64,000 nucleotides of DNA, from positions 1 through 64,000 of the forward strand of contig CAZMYR010000002.1 in assembly GCA_964570585.1 (NCBI GenBank), written 5' to 3'. Under the pieces are notes generated by a model, which was not told the DNA's origin, searched no databases, and saw nothing but the letters and a program-made list of their open reading frames with translations. The DNA is from G020354945 sp964570585 (GTDB taxonomy: Bacteria > Omnitrophota > Gorgyraeia > JABMRG01 > JAFGKX01). The position numbers and the translations under genes are program-made. Positions 8,501 to 14,377 of the stretch are shown in pieces. Positions within the stretch are counted from its first letter, which is position 1. Every line of letters begins with the position of its first letter.

Positions 8501-9656
8501 TACCGCGAACTCTACCGACAGATACATCACCCCACGCCTTGGTTGTTCCTCCATAAGCACTTACAGCGCCTCCTCTGTTGGTAAGGCTTGCTGCCTCCAA
8601 ATATACCTTTTCTGCAACTTCTTTTGTTGTTGGAGAAAAAGCAATTATGCTTGTGTCAGCACCGGAATATAGCTTTTCTTTTTGAACAGGAGCCATATTG
8701 CTACTATCATAAACCTCGACATGATAAAGCCCCATGGCATCGAGTATTTCCCTGGCCATTTGAACGCGTTTTGAGTCTGTATCAAATATTATTACCTCTG
8801 GATAACGTACATCAACAGAATCACCATCATATGCAACGGGCTTATCAACAAGCGATGCCAATACAGCATGCATAATGCCCTGGAATCCTGCGCCCCATAC
8901 CACCAACTTCCTGGATTTCCCTTTTACCCGCTGTTTTGCGCGCAGTAGGTCATAGAGGGCACAGCCAATAGGCTCTGAAAGAGCTGCATATTTGGAGGGT
9001 ATTCTGTGTGAAACCTTGACCACATTTCCAGATTTAATTGCTTCATCTGAAATCACAACCCAGGGAGCAAAAAAGCCCGGCATTGCATGGCTATAAGAGG
9101 TTCTATATATACAAAGGTGGGGCACTCCCTTTTTGCAATTTATGCATTTTCCACAACTGATATTCGGATCGATTAAAACCCTGTCGCCTTTTTTATATCC
9201 TTTTACTCTACTTCCTAAAGCTACAACTATACCTACGGCTTCATGACCTAAGATGCCTTTTGTCTTGGGGTCTGTATCTCTATCGCCTCGCACCTTTCCA
9301 AGATCAGTGCCGCATATATAAGAGCTTTCTATTGCCACAACAATGCCGTCTTCCGGTGCACTAGGTTTGAGCATGCCAATATTTTCAAACTGGCCTTTTG
9401 GGCCAAAAACAGGAAAGGCTACCGCCTTCTTATTTACAGGAGATGTCAATAGATGACCATATATGTGTTGATGTTTAGCAGCTAGGTTAGTTGAAAAATT
9501 AGCTCCAGTTGGAGATGTTTCGTGTGGGATAATTCCATGAGGGTACCCATTCTTAGCAGCTATGGGGCGCAAGGCAAGCGCATCCGGTGGGATAATAGCC
9601 ACAGCTAATGCTCCGCATAAAATTAATGATACTAATTTATATGTTAGGTATTTCAT
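2526..9656 (-). CDS. Giant exported multidomain protein (2376 aa): dehydrogenase, aldolase, PHP-, GNAT- and SDH-like parts
   Basis: A signal peptide (1-29, ending A-L-A then L-R-P) precedes a chain of metabolic-type domains. About 75-450 is a zinc alcohol dehydrogenase: Cys115, GHE at 137-139, structural zinc Cys168/171/174/182, GAGFQG at 255-260. About 695-880 is class II aldolase/adducin: GGNIS at 720, HAHP at 792, NHG at 846. About 1035-1420 resembles a PHP phosphoesterase: HCHSTYSH at 1042, DHD at 1074. About 1455-1650 repeats the dehydrogenase cofactor half with a degenerate loop (DADLQG). About 1670-1800 is GNAT-like (RNRGIGETL). About 1985-2330 is shikimate dehydrogenase-like: GAVNT at 2094, GLGGFGR at 2144, ATSVGM at 2227. 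Function is unknown; enzymes of these families normally work in the cytoplasm. It has its own promoter at 9731-9759, and a TATAAT overlaps the leader next to the ATG. No Shine-Dalgarno sequence is visible. It ends 73 bp from the putative att site. Confidence 0.9.
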   Translation of the reverse strand: MKYLTYKLVSLILCGALAVAIIPPDALALRPIAAKNGYPHGIIPHETSPTGANFSTNLAAKHQHIYGHLLTSPVNKKAVAFPVFGPKGQFENIGMLKPSAPEDGIVVAIESSYICGTDLGKVRGDRDTDPKTKGILGHEAVGIVVALGSRVKGYKKGDRVLIDPNISCGKCINCKKGVPHLCIYRTSYSHAMPGFFAPWVVISDEAIKSGNVVKVSHRIPSKYAALSEPIGCALYDLLRAKQRVKGKSRKLVVWGAGFQGIMHAVLASLVDKPVAYDGDSVDVRYPEVIIFDTDSKRVQMAREILDAMGLYHVEVYDSSNMAPVQKEKLYSGADTSIIAFSPTTKEVAEKVYLEAASLTNRGGAVSAYGGTTKAWGDVSVGRVRGSEITFFGNTGAPTNMLKQGYKLIEEGVLSQALLDNLITQEIRLKDLPVAFGAAKSGKALKVRIICNEDPEETYLSNAEGELLELIDRAEADGLKNVTVSMLGGKGIYFMNSKDKKLIEVELYNPEHIDDRSLDAHLRIYHAADTADRKEPVKYIVQSQPDGVDEIFQADQALGPVCPEYVAVLNEKGPVPVIELTTIDSQVAQAPTTVGIEHAILDNHNAILLKDGSVITAGVNADQARYRNKVAISTAEIIIASQAMGSLILLDDDNVERLMPLEASRQALLSGRQTKKPAKVPTIKIHAEEIDEYRDEIEEIRQKLYLEGQEIAKKGLVDGPGGNISACTRTRRFMVIKASGKSFEKMAAEEYVVVDIASGKVVEGFGPVLKSSVETAFHRAIYQTRKYVFAVTHAHPIYASAVATAGRTFALHGTEIPRLPYIHPGGSELAEAVSGALKDCNMAIMANHGAVTVGVNISEALRLTIELEDMAKGIVAGEKKFQAQYGEYRRKKEELAGESARRDISPDKKAAYVKAMLGLKNELMHFWEELWLESEKVEIGSERLKSTEQLQEGKSLICNLRTKEIFLYDTDRKSAIESNAGEYVLLIPLAIPETAREQIQTLIHTLRHDRSPVSSEIALRILRAMEDNNIIPTPYLINDVFQHCHSTYSHSPGNSPEYIAYRGHRLGLLVTGKVDHDTVEGSTAFLESAEIIGTRNPTCGYEQRVYFKGTPFERMQTNSPGNTGETYIAVHGVVRRRHKIQEERVRPAKIARFRKTLQFIESFGIIPAGVNYDEHAAPLTELNNPTEKHVAEAIARQIYASYRDDIANEDWDNVYRCAETLVNAASGADKKYSLTDEDKEQIQDVVKFTFLMRKKVVSVVKQRPEYAPTSDEVITYDEFLEDVHAYNELSYYCYLGGERPCAAESREALNREQKQAFIDQAKGDSLTTEAFEQKVALPWLEMENVTMLHLFFMYHLFIGTDGIAFMPNRNSPEEIDEVIRIAREVGFEHIANGMDVNMPDMPYIYFFYTAREDFVQETLFIVEHENALKEQHTGNEPARADDFVEMPQELSLESETLKKYTACALYNMIYAKKFVEGKAEKLVIWDADLQGIVHAALAAQVDEVSYDEIIIFISGDEQAQQAQALFGSLGLSQVKVYDSTQLSGEEIDRLCQGTDTTVMVSSLGGISSNQVQPELTHQLYQGACRRTRRGGVLSLFNGPAEDQSLLDSWYNHYGHITFVGNNTATKDMLAWADRIIEENTLPQQLFDLIVAGQNGSSKSSSRHRNDGPGETVIIGDLTLRSESEVSKTPETAAHNFNADFYYRQRLFLGDRQIASIELAINNTAIALHVCFNFSVEEDMRNRGIGETLLFRAFVAATEEAKQRNLNPKWALFTSQYGGPNEDWQDVQRRMVPVTHILRKVDAKQFDWGWTEAIKSPDALVIDDAELKSILYAISPTHDSPAQIQFATLSRVIEVSSDQQHKTSSAGRAYETAEAEASTVRLESLLNSYFSNVELDNSVLANVDTQLQNEHGFELSTSEAEDNLIALRINPNILNRDALLKAIAGKIKQDISATEVWQQLQDQVWLDGKMEFAIRDVPWIQNTDIRVNNLYDPKVRLLVGLGKVRGSASYEAFYVNAYANQKLTSVQDIFKRAGYRIIPIPVQIATDEDKKDMPRILHSILRDRRIIRIALTQPVKVVAVDTGLFEIVDPDTLPTGAVNTAAIEDDGDRRWFVGRSTDGEGTTAKVKEALARTDKSLSDAIVGIIGLGGFGRAALGKFLTNADAPKEIRIAVRDGSYERVKETAAFIERAYEQGFSSRPRTQIKIFKYSELDHPQESHPFGDADVVVDATSVGMDDDNISLQYLDFIKPGKVLLHAAYRNSSGKNRIPPILAEAYKRGAIVHTGLADWVGHQWSQITEDLKRAEGLTPQMPAWRDQRWNAIGQEIEAVAKDWARNVKGLRDAMDVLPSRSGVQDNPDTAQAFSPLPSHAAFKAIRVAA

Positions 9657-9730
9657 ATATTATAACGTGGTTAAAGCAAAGACAAAGGCGTTTTTGCTAC
9701 GTCAGGCGGGATTATTCAAGTTTATATAAA

Positions 9731-9759
9731 AGTTTACTATAAGTTTTTAAATTTGTCAA
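9731..9759 (-). promoter_or_regulatory. Sigma70-type promoter for the giant gene
   Basis: On the minus strand TTGACA (9759-9754) is followed after 17 bp by TAAACT (9736-9731). This gives a leader of about 65-70 nt before the ATG at 9656. Confidence 0.6.
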
Positions 9760-9783
9760 GCGTTATTTTCAGTATATGTCTTT

Positions 9784-10842
9784 TTATAAATTATTGTCTA
9801 GCGTTTCAAGATATCTCACATCTTCTTGCATATATACAGTAGGCAAATGAGCATATTTCATGGTATCCCGAATGTCCGAATGGCCTAAAAGCTCCTTAAT
9901 TTTGTAGATATCCACGCCTTTCTTTAGTAGAAATGTTGCGTATGAGTGTCTGAGCTCATGCAGGCGCGTTAGGCCTTCAATGACGGCTTTCTTGGCTATT
10001 CTTATAAGCACTCTACGGGGTTTTTGCTTGGAATATTCTTTAAATACCCTACTTGATTCCTTTGGAATATTAGATAATACATTTTTAAGGCTATCATGCA
10101 TAGGGATGACTCTTTCTTTTGCCTTTCCTGTTTTTCTATTTATGCCTTTTGGGCGGAAATTTTCTTTATTGCGGATATATATTAGGCCTTTATTAAAATC
10201 TATATCATTCCATTCAAGGTTTAGCAGTTCTGCTTTTCGTAATCCGGTATGAATAAATGCATAAAACATAGGGTAAAATTCCGGATAATGGTTTTTGCAA
10301 ACTTGCATAAATTTACTATATTCTTGTTCTGATAATACTCTAATAGGTTTTGAATCTATTATTTCCACGGATTTTAGATTATTAGCTGGATTTACTGATA
10401 TATAATTCCACTCAACTGCTTTATTGAAAAAGGCTTTGAGGGCAATTACATGGTTCTTCAATGTGCAGGTCTTGGCTTGGCTTAACCTACATTGCTTATA
10501 ATCTTCCAATAGCTTGGGCGTAATATCTGATAAATTCTTAACGCTAGGATAATCTTTTAAAAAAGTGCTGAAAGTCTTTAAGATTGTATTATAGCTTCGC
10601 AATGTATGGGCGCGTCTATTAGTTTTGATCCATTCTAAATAGTCAGTTATAAAAGATTCGATGGATTTTTTAAAGAAAATCCTATTTTTGCCAGAAAGTA
10701 AAGATTCTGATATCTTCTGATTTAAGATTTCTCTAGCAAGGGATTTTAAAGCAGTGCCGGAGCTTTCTCTTATTCTTTTCCCTGCTATTGAATAGGCTAG
10801 CCACCAAAGCGGGCTATCTTTTCTTTTATAAATTACACCCAT
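9784..10842 (-). CDS. int: Tyrosine recombinase / phage-type integrase (352 aa)
   Basis: Site-specific recombinase that would integrate and excise the surrounding island. Residues 1-50 form an Arm-DNA-binding-like N-terminus. About 55-150 is the SAM-like core-binding domain. About 165-345 is the catalytic domain, with Arg202 (HTGLRKAEL), His295 and Arg298 (LHELRHSYA), His321 (LLGHSD) and Tyr330 (MKYAH). The full catalytic set is present, so it should be active. The start lies 9 nt after the stop of the excisionase-like gene, so the two are probably co-transcribed from the repressed promoter at 11252-11279. Its presence inside direct repeats derived from tRNA-Ser fits the known preference of this family for tRNA 3' ends. 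Confidence 0.95.
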   Translation of the reverse strand: MGVIYKRKDSPLWWLAYSIAGKRIRESSGTALKSLAREILNQKISESLLSGKNRIFFKKSIESFITDYLEWIKTNRRAHTLRSYNTILKTFSTFLKDYPSVKNLSDITPKLLEDYKQCRLSQAKTCTLKNHVIALKAFFNKAVEWNYISVNPANNLKSVEIIDSKPIRVLSEQEYSKFMQVCKNHYPEFYPMFYAFIHTGLRKAELLNLEWNDIDFNKGLIYIRNKENFRPKGINRKTGKAKERVIPMHDSLKNVLSNIPKESSRVFKEYSKQKPRRVLIRIAKKAVIEGLTRLHELRHSYATFLLKKGVDIYKIKELLGHSDIRDTMKYAHLPTVYMQEDVRYLETLDNNL

Positions 10843-10851
10843 AAAATAATG

Positions 10852-11055
10852 TTATCCTGCTATTTTTGTTATTGGTCTTGCCAATACCGGTTGTTTGAAT
10901 GATTCGGCAAATCTATTTAATTCCGATAATCTAAAAAGAACTCTACCTCTTACCTTGTAGCAAGGTATCAGGCCTTTATGCCGCCAAACATAAAGCGTAG
11001 ATTCTTTTATATTTAAAAATTCTGATACTTCATTAATACTTACAAACCTTTCCAT
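10852..11055 (-). CDS. Excisionase-like / MerR-type HTH protein (67 aa)
   Basis: Small winged-helix DNA-binding protein of the HTH_17 / excisionase family. The motif is FVSINEVSEFLNIKEST followed by LYVWRHKGLIPCYKVRGRVLF and a short helix (LSELNRFAESF). An ATG further upstream at 11079 would give 75 aa, but it has no ribosome binding site. The ATG at 11055 has AAAGGGGG about 5 nt upstream and starts directly at MERFVSINEV, so 11055 is preferred. It sits immediately upstream of the integrase, the usual xis-int order. It probably directs excision and may also bind at the att sites. Confidence 0.85.
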   Translation of the reverse strand: MERFVSINEVSEFLNIKESTLYVWRHKGLIPCYKVRGRVLFRLSELNRFAESFKQPVLARPITKIAG

Positions 11056-11220
11056 CTCTGCCCCCTTTATTTTTTCCATGAAACCAAAATTAATATAGCT
11101 GTAGCTAATAACGCTGCTATTACAAATCTCATTCCTAGTATTTCATTACCAGATAACTATGTTTATACTTATCAAGCTTGAAAATATTATTATTTTGTGC
11201 AAGTCCATTTTAGCTCCTTT

Positions 11221-11281
11221 CTTAACTTATAAGTTAAGTTTATAGTTAAAAAATATATCATACTTAACCTATTTGTTAAGT
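11221..11281 (-). promoter_or_regulatory. Repressed promoter of xis-int with two palindromic operators
   Basis: Minus-strand TTAACA (11279-11274), a 16-bp spacer and TATATT (11257-11252) form a promoter firing towards xis-int. An ACTTAAC-N6-GTTAAGT palindrome (11262-11281) covers the -35 and spacer. A second, CTTAAC-N6-GTTAAG (11221-11238), lies just downstream of the expected start of transcription. Confidence 0.7.
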
Positions 11282-11299
11282 TTTGATGTAAAAAAATAT

Positions 11300-11491
11300 T
11301 CAGAAGAGATCTTTTGCTTTGCATCCTAAAACCTTTGCTAATTGCTCAAGTTTTTTTATTGATACCATCTTCCCATTCTCTATCTGGCAGATGTAACTTT
11401 CGCTCACGCCTATCTTTTTTGCAAGTTCAAGCTGTGTTAAGTTCATCTGCTGTCTCTTTGCTTTTAATTTGCTTCCGATATCAATCGTCAT
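11300..11491 (-). CDS. XRE-family repressor of the island (63 aa)
   Basis: Minimal Cro/CI-type regulator. The whole length is one HTH domain: LKAKRQQMNLTQLELAKKIG, then the recognition helix around SESYICQIENG, then IKKLEQLAKVLGCKAKDLF. AAAGG lies about 9 nt before the ATG. Its promoter (11521-11549) overlaps a palindrome nearly identical to the two in front of xis-int, so it most likely represses itself and the excision genes, as phage repressors do. It lacks a protease-sensing or oligomerisation domain, so how repression would be lifted is unclear. The regulator at 121-333 is of the same fold but is not a close copy. Confidence 0.88.
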   Translation of the reverse strand: MTIDIGSKLKAKRQQMNLTQLELAKKIGVSESYICQIENGKMVSIKKLEQLAKVLGCKAKDLF

Positions 11492-11520
11492 TTGAAAAAA
11501 CCTTTATTGTCAACATGTTG

Positions 11521-11551
11521 AATATATCATAACTTAACCTATTTGTCAAGT
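11521..11551 (-). promoter_or_regulatory. Autoregulated promoter of the XRE repressor
   Basis: Minus-strand TTGACA (11549-11544), 17-bp spacer, TATATT (11526-11521): a near-consensus sigma70 promoter. It is overlapped by ACTTAAC-N6-GTCAAGT at 11532-11551, which has one mismatch from a perfect dyad and shares its half-sites and spacing with the operators at 11221-11238 and 11262-11281. Confidence 0.75.
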
Positions 11552-11569
11552 GGTATTTTTATTTTTATT

Positions 11570-12310
11570 TTACTTACCTTTCTGCTGCATATCATCCATT
11601 TTGTTAAAAAGCATATTAATTATATTGTCTGCAAATTTAAATACTTCTAACACCTTATATGCATCTACAAATGGTTTTGCTTGTGCTTGGATTACAAGAT
11701 CGTCTTTTGCTGCAATATCTTTCTCCTCAATCTTAAGTGTTTTGAAATTTAGTTTTTTTACTTTCGGCCATATAACATCTTGCGTAATTTTTTTAATATT
11801 ATAATGGTTGTATGGATTTCGTATTGTGTTTTTAAAATCTGTCAACTTGTCTTTTTCCTCACTAGTTAAAAGTCCAGCGGACTCGGCTCTATCAATAGCA
11901 AAATTGAATGTCATCTTTTCAAATTCATCCATTTTATCTGGATTATATTTATGGCTCCCCTCTTCCCATACTATAGTTGTGTATTTCAAAACATATTCAA
12001 CCAGAATCCCTGATAAAGTAATCGCTGCACCATTCAATCCAAAAATAATACATTCTCTGATTTCAGTATAAAGTGCTCTTATAGTAGGGGCTGCTATAGA
12101 AGAAAGAGTAGGGAGATTCCGCAACAGACTAATGGCATTTTCTTTACGTTTTGCGAATAAAAGATCTATGTATTCTTCTGGGCTTTTCTCAGGAGTCTTA
12201 TCAAATTTTACACCTTTTCTCATTAATTCTTCTATATCACCTGAATTAAGTATTATTCGATCTGCTCCTTCCTTTATCAATCGACTCATTAAATTTTCAA
12301 GGTCTTCCAT
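11570..12310 (-). CDS. Hypothetical protein with HEPN-like RX4H motif (246 aa)
   Basis: No family is firmly recognised. The protein is predicted to be soluble and mostly helical. Residues 80-110 (RECIIFGLNGAAITLSGIL) and 155-175 form two helices of the kind seen in HEPN or DUF4145-type proteins. The segment FKNTIRNPYNHYN holds Arg164-X4-His169, matching the R-X4-6-H signature of HEPN ribonucleases, many of which act in abortive infection or toxin modules. It lies between the island repressor and a secreted protease on the same strand, 19 bp from the protease gene, so the two may be co-transcribed. The HEPN assignment rests on one motif and needs a profile search; it could equally be a structural domain with a chance motif. 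Confidence 0.6.
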   Translation of the reverse strand: MEDLENLMSRLIKEGADRIILNSGDIEELMRKGVKFDKTPEKSPEEYIDLLFAKRKENAISLLRNLPTLSSIAAPTIRALYTEIRECIIFGLNGAAITLSGILVEYVLKYTTIVWEEGSHKYNPDKMDEFEKMTFNFAIDRAESAGLLTSEEKDKLTDFKNTIRNPYNHYNIKKITQDVIWPKVKKLNFKTLKIEEKDIAAKDDLVIQAQAKPFVDAYKVLEVFKFADNIINMLFNKMDDMQQKGK

Positions 12311-12329
12311 GTTTCATTTCCTTTACAAA

Positions 12330-13148
12330 TTAATATGTAGACCTAAATTCATCCGACTCTAAAAGTTCTTTAATATAATTTATTGGATAAACAACACCTA
12401 AGCCTGTATGAAAATAATCGCCGGCTCTATAAAAAGGTCGAAATTGACTCACAATACCTATTAACTTCGGCTTGTTGTTACGCACTCTAAAAACTGGGCC
12501 ACCGCTATTACCTGGCGCCACTGTGGCATCTATATAAAAAAACTTATCTTTTTTCTCCTTCAGCGCAACTATTCCTTTGCGAACCATGGGATCAACTCCG
12601 TAAGAAGCACCAAAACCTAAAGGAAACCCTAAATAATAAACGTCGTCACCTTTTCGAATTCTTGCAACTTCTTCAAAATCATCTAAAGTTAAAAGTGAAA
12701 CTGACTCCTTCTTAGGGATTAATCCTATTACGGTTGCTACTATGTCAACACCAGAATCATTGTGTGGGACCCATTTTAAAGAAGGATATTTATTGCTTAG
12801 ATTTGAAAAATATCGTTTAAATTCAGTTCCATCTTTCCTGTTTCCCCAAAAACATAAATTGGGTCTTAATTTTCCATGCTCGTCAAAGACTACATGTTTT
12901 GCAGTTACTAAAATATATCTATCTGTTTGCAGCACGACCCCAGCCCCAAACAAAGAATTCTTTTTTTCAACCTCTCCTGTAAACTTATTTTTAACTTCAT
13001 ATACTTCTTGGCCAATTGCAACAACACATTCTTCCCATTTATCAGGGACATTTAAATCAGCTAATGCATTTAAACTTAATGCAAAAGATAGAAGCAGCGC
13101 AAAACTAATTACAAAACAATTTTTCATTTTACAATATTTGCGTGTCAT
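12330..13148 (-). CDS. Secreted trypsin-like serine protease (S1C type, 272 aa)
   Basis: Extracytoplasmic protease with a chymotrypsin fold and no PDZ domain. A signal peptide is clear (FVISFALLLSFALSLNALA, cleavage about residue 30). The catalytic triad is visible: His85 in TAKHVV, Asp135 in GVDIV, Ser215 in GNSGGPV. Length matches a single-domain HtrA-like protease. The start is uncertain: ATG at 13148 (used here) or at 13127, which gives the more usual M-K-N signal start; neither has a good ribosome binding site. A GTGTCA/TGACAC dyad at 13142-13159 encloses the first ATG. It probably forms a unit with the HEPN-like gene downstream; its substrate is unknown. Confidence 0.9.
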   Translation of the reverse strand: MTRKYCKMKNCFVISFALLLSFALSLNALADLNVPDKWEECVVAIGQEVYEVKNKFTGEVEKKNSLFGAGVVLQTDRYILVTAKHVVFDEHGKLRPNLCFWGNRKDGTEFKRYFSNLSNKYPSLKWVPHNDSGVDIVATVIGLIPKKESVSLLTLDDFEEVARIRKGDDVYYLGFPLGFGASYGVDPMVRKGIVALKEKKDKFFYIDATVAPGNSGGPVFRVRNNKPKLIGIVSQFRPFYRAGDYFHTGLGVVYPINYIKELLESDEFRSTY

Positions 13149-13265
13149 TTTTGTGACACAAGTTTAAGAAAATATTAAAATATGCAAGAAATATAAAAAT
13201 AGGTAAAAGTTGGTTCTGGTATTAAAAATACCCCTATTTGTTGGATTTCTCGACGATAAAGTATA

Positions 13266-13306
13266 GCCCCCCGCAGATTTGCTTCGCAAATCTAAGCGCA
13301 GGGGGC
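13266..13306. repeat. GC-rich hairpin with GCTTCGC apex
   Basis: GCCCCC(C)GC at 13266-13274 pairs with GCGCAGGGGGC at 13296-13306, enclosing AGATTTGC-TTC-GCAAATCT. The apex GCTTCGC is the complement of GCGAAGC, which also caps arms of the palindromic elements near 28.2 and 58.2 kb. It lies within 30 bp of the tRNA 3' end. Confidence 0.7.
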
Positions 13307-13308
13307 AT

Positions 13309-13331
13309 AATTTTTTGCAAGGCAAAAAATT
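13309..13331 (-). terminator. Perfect hairpin abutting tRNA-Ser 3' end
   Basis: AATTTTTTGC and GCAAAAAATT form a perfect 10-bp stem with a 3-nt loop, starting one base after the encoded CCA. It may stop tRNA transcription, or mark the element-side flank of the att core. Confidence 0.5.
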
Positions 13332-13332
13332 A

Positions 13333-13359
13333 TGGCGGAGAGGCTGGGATTCGAACCCA
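13333..13359 (-). other. Putative att core inside tRNA-Ser(GGA)
   Basis: These 27 bp match 2426-2452 exactly and in the same orientation. They define the right end of a 10.9-kb island containing the integrase. Before this point the two flanks differ, and after it the tRNA continues into its variable arm. Confidence 0.8.
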
Positions 13360-13422
13360 GGAGGCCCGTAAAGACCCACACGCTTTCCAAGCGTGCTCTT
13401 TCAACCACTCAGACACCTCTCC
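13333..13422 (-). tRNA. tRNA-Ser (anticodon GGA)
   Basis: A 90-nt class II tRNA: acceptor GGAGAGG pairs with CCTCTCC, discriminator G, CCA encoded. The anticodon stem CACGC/GCGTG encloses a TTGGAAA loop, so the anticodon is GGA (reads UCC/UCU). A long variable arm and a GGTTCGAATCC T-arm are present. Its last 27 nt are duplicated at 2426-2452, so it is the likely integration target, restored by the element's own sequence. Confidence 0.96.
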
Positions 13423-13435
13423 ATTTAGGGAATAG

Positions 13436-13470
13436 TTTCCCGAACAAATCTGAGACACTTTCCCGAACAA
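13436..13470. repeat. 12-bp direct repeat upstream of tRNA-Ser(GGA)
   Basis: TTTCCCGAACAA occurs at 13436-13447 and 13459-13470, spaced 23 bp, between the tRNA 5' end and the DUF3108 gene. The 23-bp phase is about two helical turns, so it could be a regulator site for the tRNA promoter; this is speculative. Confidence 0.45.
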
Positions 13471-13492
13471 GTTGGAAAACGTCTGTTATTTG

Positions 13493-14377
13493 TTATTCTT
13501 TTTCTATTTTGCTTAGGGTGGCGGTGACTTTGGTAAACATTGGGGCTTCTACAATGGCTAAAATAGGGAGCCTTTTCTTATCAGAGCTAAAATAACCGCT
13601 TACCTTTCCCTTTTTTACCTTCTCGCCGTCTAATACTTTCGCATATGGCTGAATGGAAAAACTCTCAAAATTGCCTAATTCTTTGATTTTTATGAATTTC
13701 TTCTTTTCTATTACTCCAAAGAGCTCATAATTTTGTTCATTATTTACGACAGAGTATTTTATGCGGTCGCCCAATTTCAACTTTAACATCCTGAAGTAAT
13801 AACAGGCACTTAATGTATCCTGAGACCCTTTAGATATTTTAAAGGTTTTCTTCGATTTATCAAGGAAATTCTCAAAATGGGCTATGTGTTCCTTTTGATT
13901 AAAATCGGTAACAGCGTCTTTTTCGTAACGGCCCTCTCTCCTATGCACTTTATGCCGCAGAGTAGCCAGAGTTTGTACATCTATAAAAGAGGTAAACTCA
14001 TCCTTAATCCTATAAATAGCAGAGCAGAAATCATTGGTCCGGACGGCAACTTTGACTTTATAGGCGTTACGGCCATTAATCTGCTCAAGTTCCGGGGCAA
14101 CGGATGCAACAATAGTCCCTACCGGAATACCGAGCCATCTTACTTGATAGGTTAATTTTTCTCCTAACGGAAGTTTTGCCGGCGGAGTTTTAATCTCTAT
14201 TTGCTCGGAATATATCTTTTCGCCTTTTTCGGTTTTGAATACGTCGGTGGTTTTTGCAATATAAGTAGTTGCGCATCCACTTATAAAGAAAGATAGAATA
14301 CAAAGTAATGATGTATTTATGATAAATCGCTGGATATATCCTCCTCTTTCCGTAGTGTAGCGCATACAAAAATTCAA
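13493..14377 (-). CDS. DUF3108 lipoprotein (up to 294 aa)
   Basis: Predicted outer- or inner-membrane lipoprotein of the DUF3108 family, whose biochemical role is not established. A lipobox is clear: LLCILSFFISGC, with the Cys at about residue 35. The mature part is a beta-rich domain typical of DUF3108 (LGEKLTYQVRWLGIPVGT, then YRIKDEFTSFID, ending with PMFTKVTATLSKIEKE). The long frame begins at 14377, but that ATG lies inside the terminator stem of the upstream tRNA. A very strong GAGGAGG sits further in, just before a non-standard ATC at 14335. The true start is probably between 14365 and 14335, giving a more normal signal peptide. It follows the exopolysaccharide operon, so a surface-glycan role is possible. 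Confidence 0.8.
   Translation of the reverse strand: MNFCMRYTTERGGYIQRFIINTSLLCILSFFISGCATTYIAKTTDVFKTEKGEKIYSEQIEIKTPPAKLPLGEKLTYQVRWLGIPVGTIVASVAPELEQINGRNAYKVKVAVRTNDFCSAIYRIKDEFTSFIDVQTLATLRHKVHRREGRYEKDAVTDFNQKEHIAHFENFLDKSKKTFKISKGSQDTLSACYYFRMLKLKLGDRIKYSVVNNEQNYELFGVIEKKKFIKIKELGNFESFSIQPYAKVLDGEKVKKGKVSGYFSSDKKRLPILAIVEAPMFTKVTATLSKIEKE

Noticed and set aside
3154..8875. About a dozen plus-strand frames of 70-110 codons opposite the giant gene
   Set aside because: Shadows of a well-supported coding strand; none has a ribosome binding site or domain.
9657..9665. TATAAT just before the giant gene ATG as its main promoter, giving a leaderless mRNA
   Set aside because: A better promoter (TTGACA, 17 bp, TAAACT) lies at 9731-9759; the TATAAT has no matching -35 at a good distance, although a leaderless transcript cannot be excluded.
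11056..11079. Upstream ATG (11079) as start of the excisionase-like gene
   Set aside because: It has no ribosome binding site, while the ATG at 11055 has AAAGGGGG at the right distance and matches the family N-terminus.
13238..13595. Plus-strand frames across tRNA-Ser(GGA)
   Set aside because: They translate the antisense of the tRNA and the neighbouring 3' end of the DUF3108 gene; no start signals.
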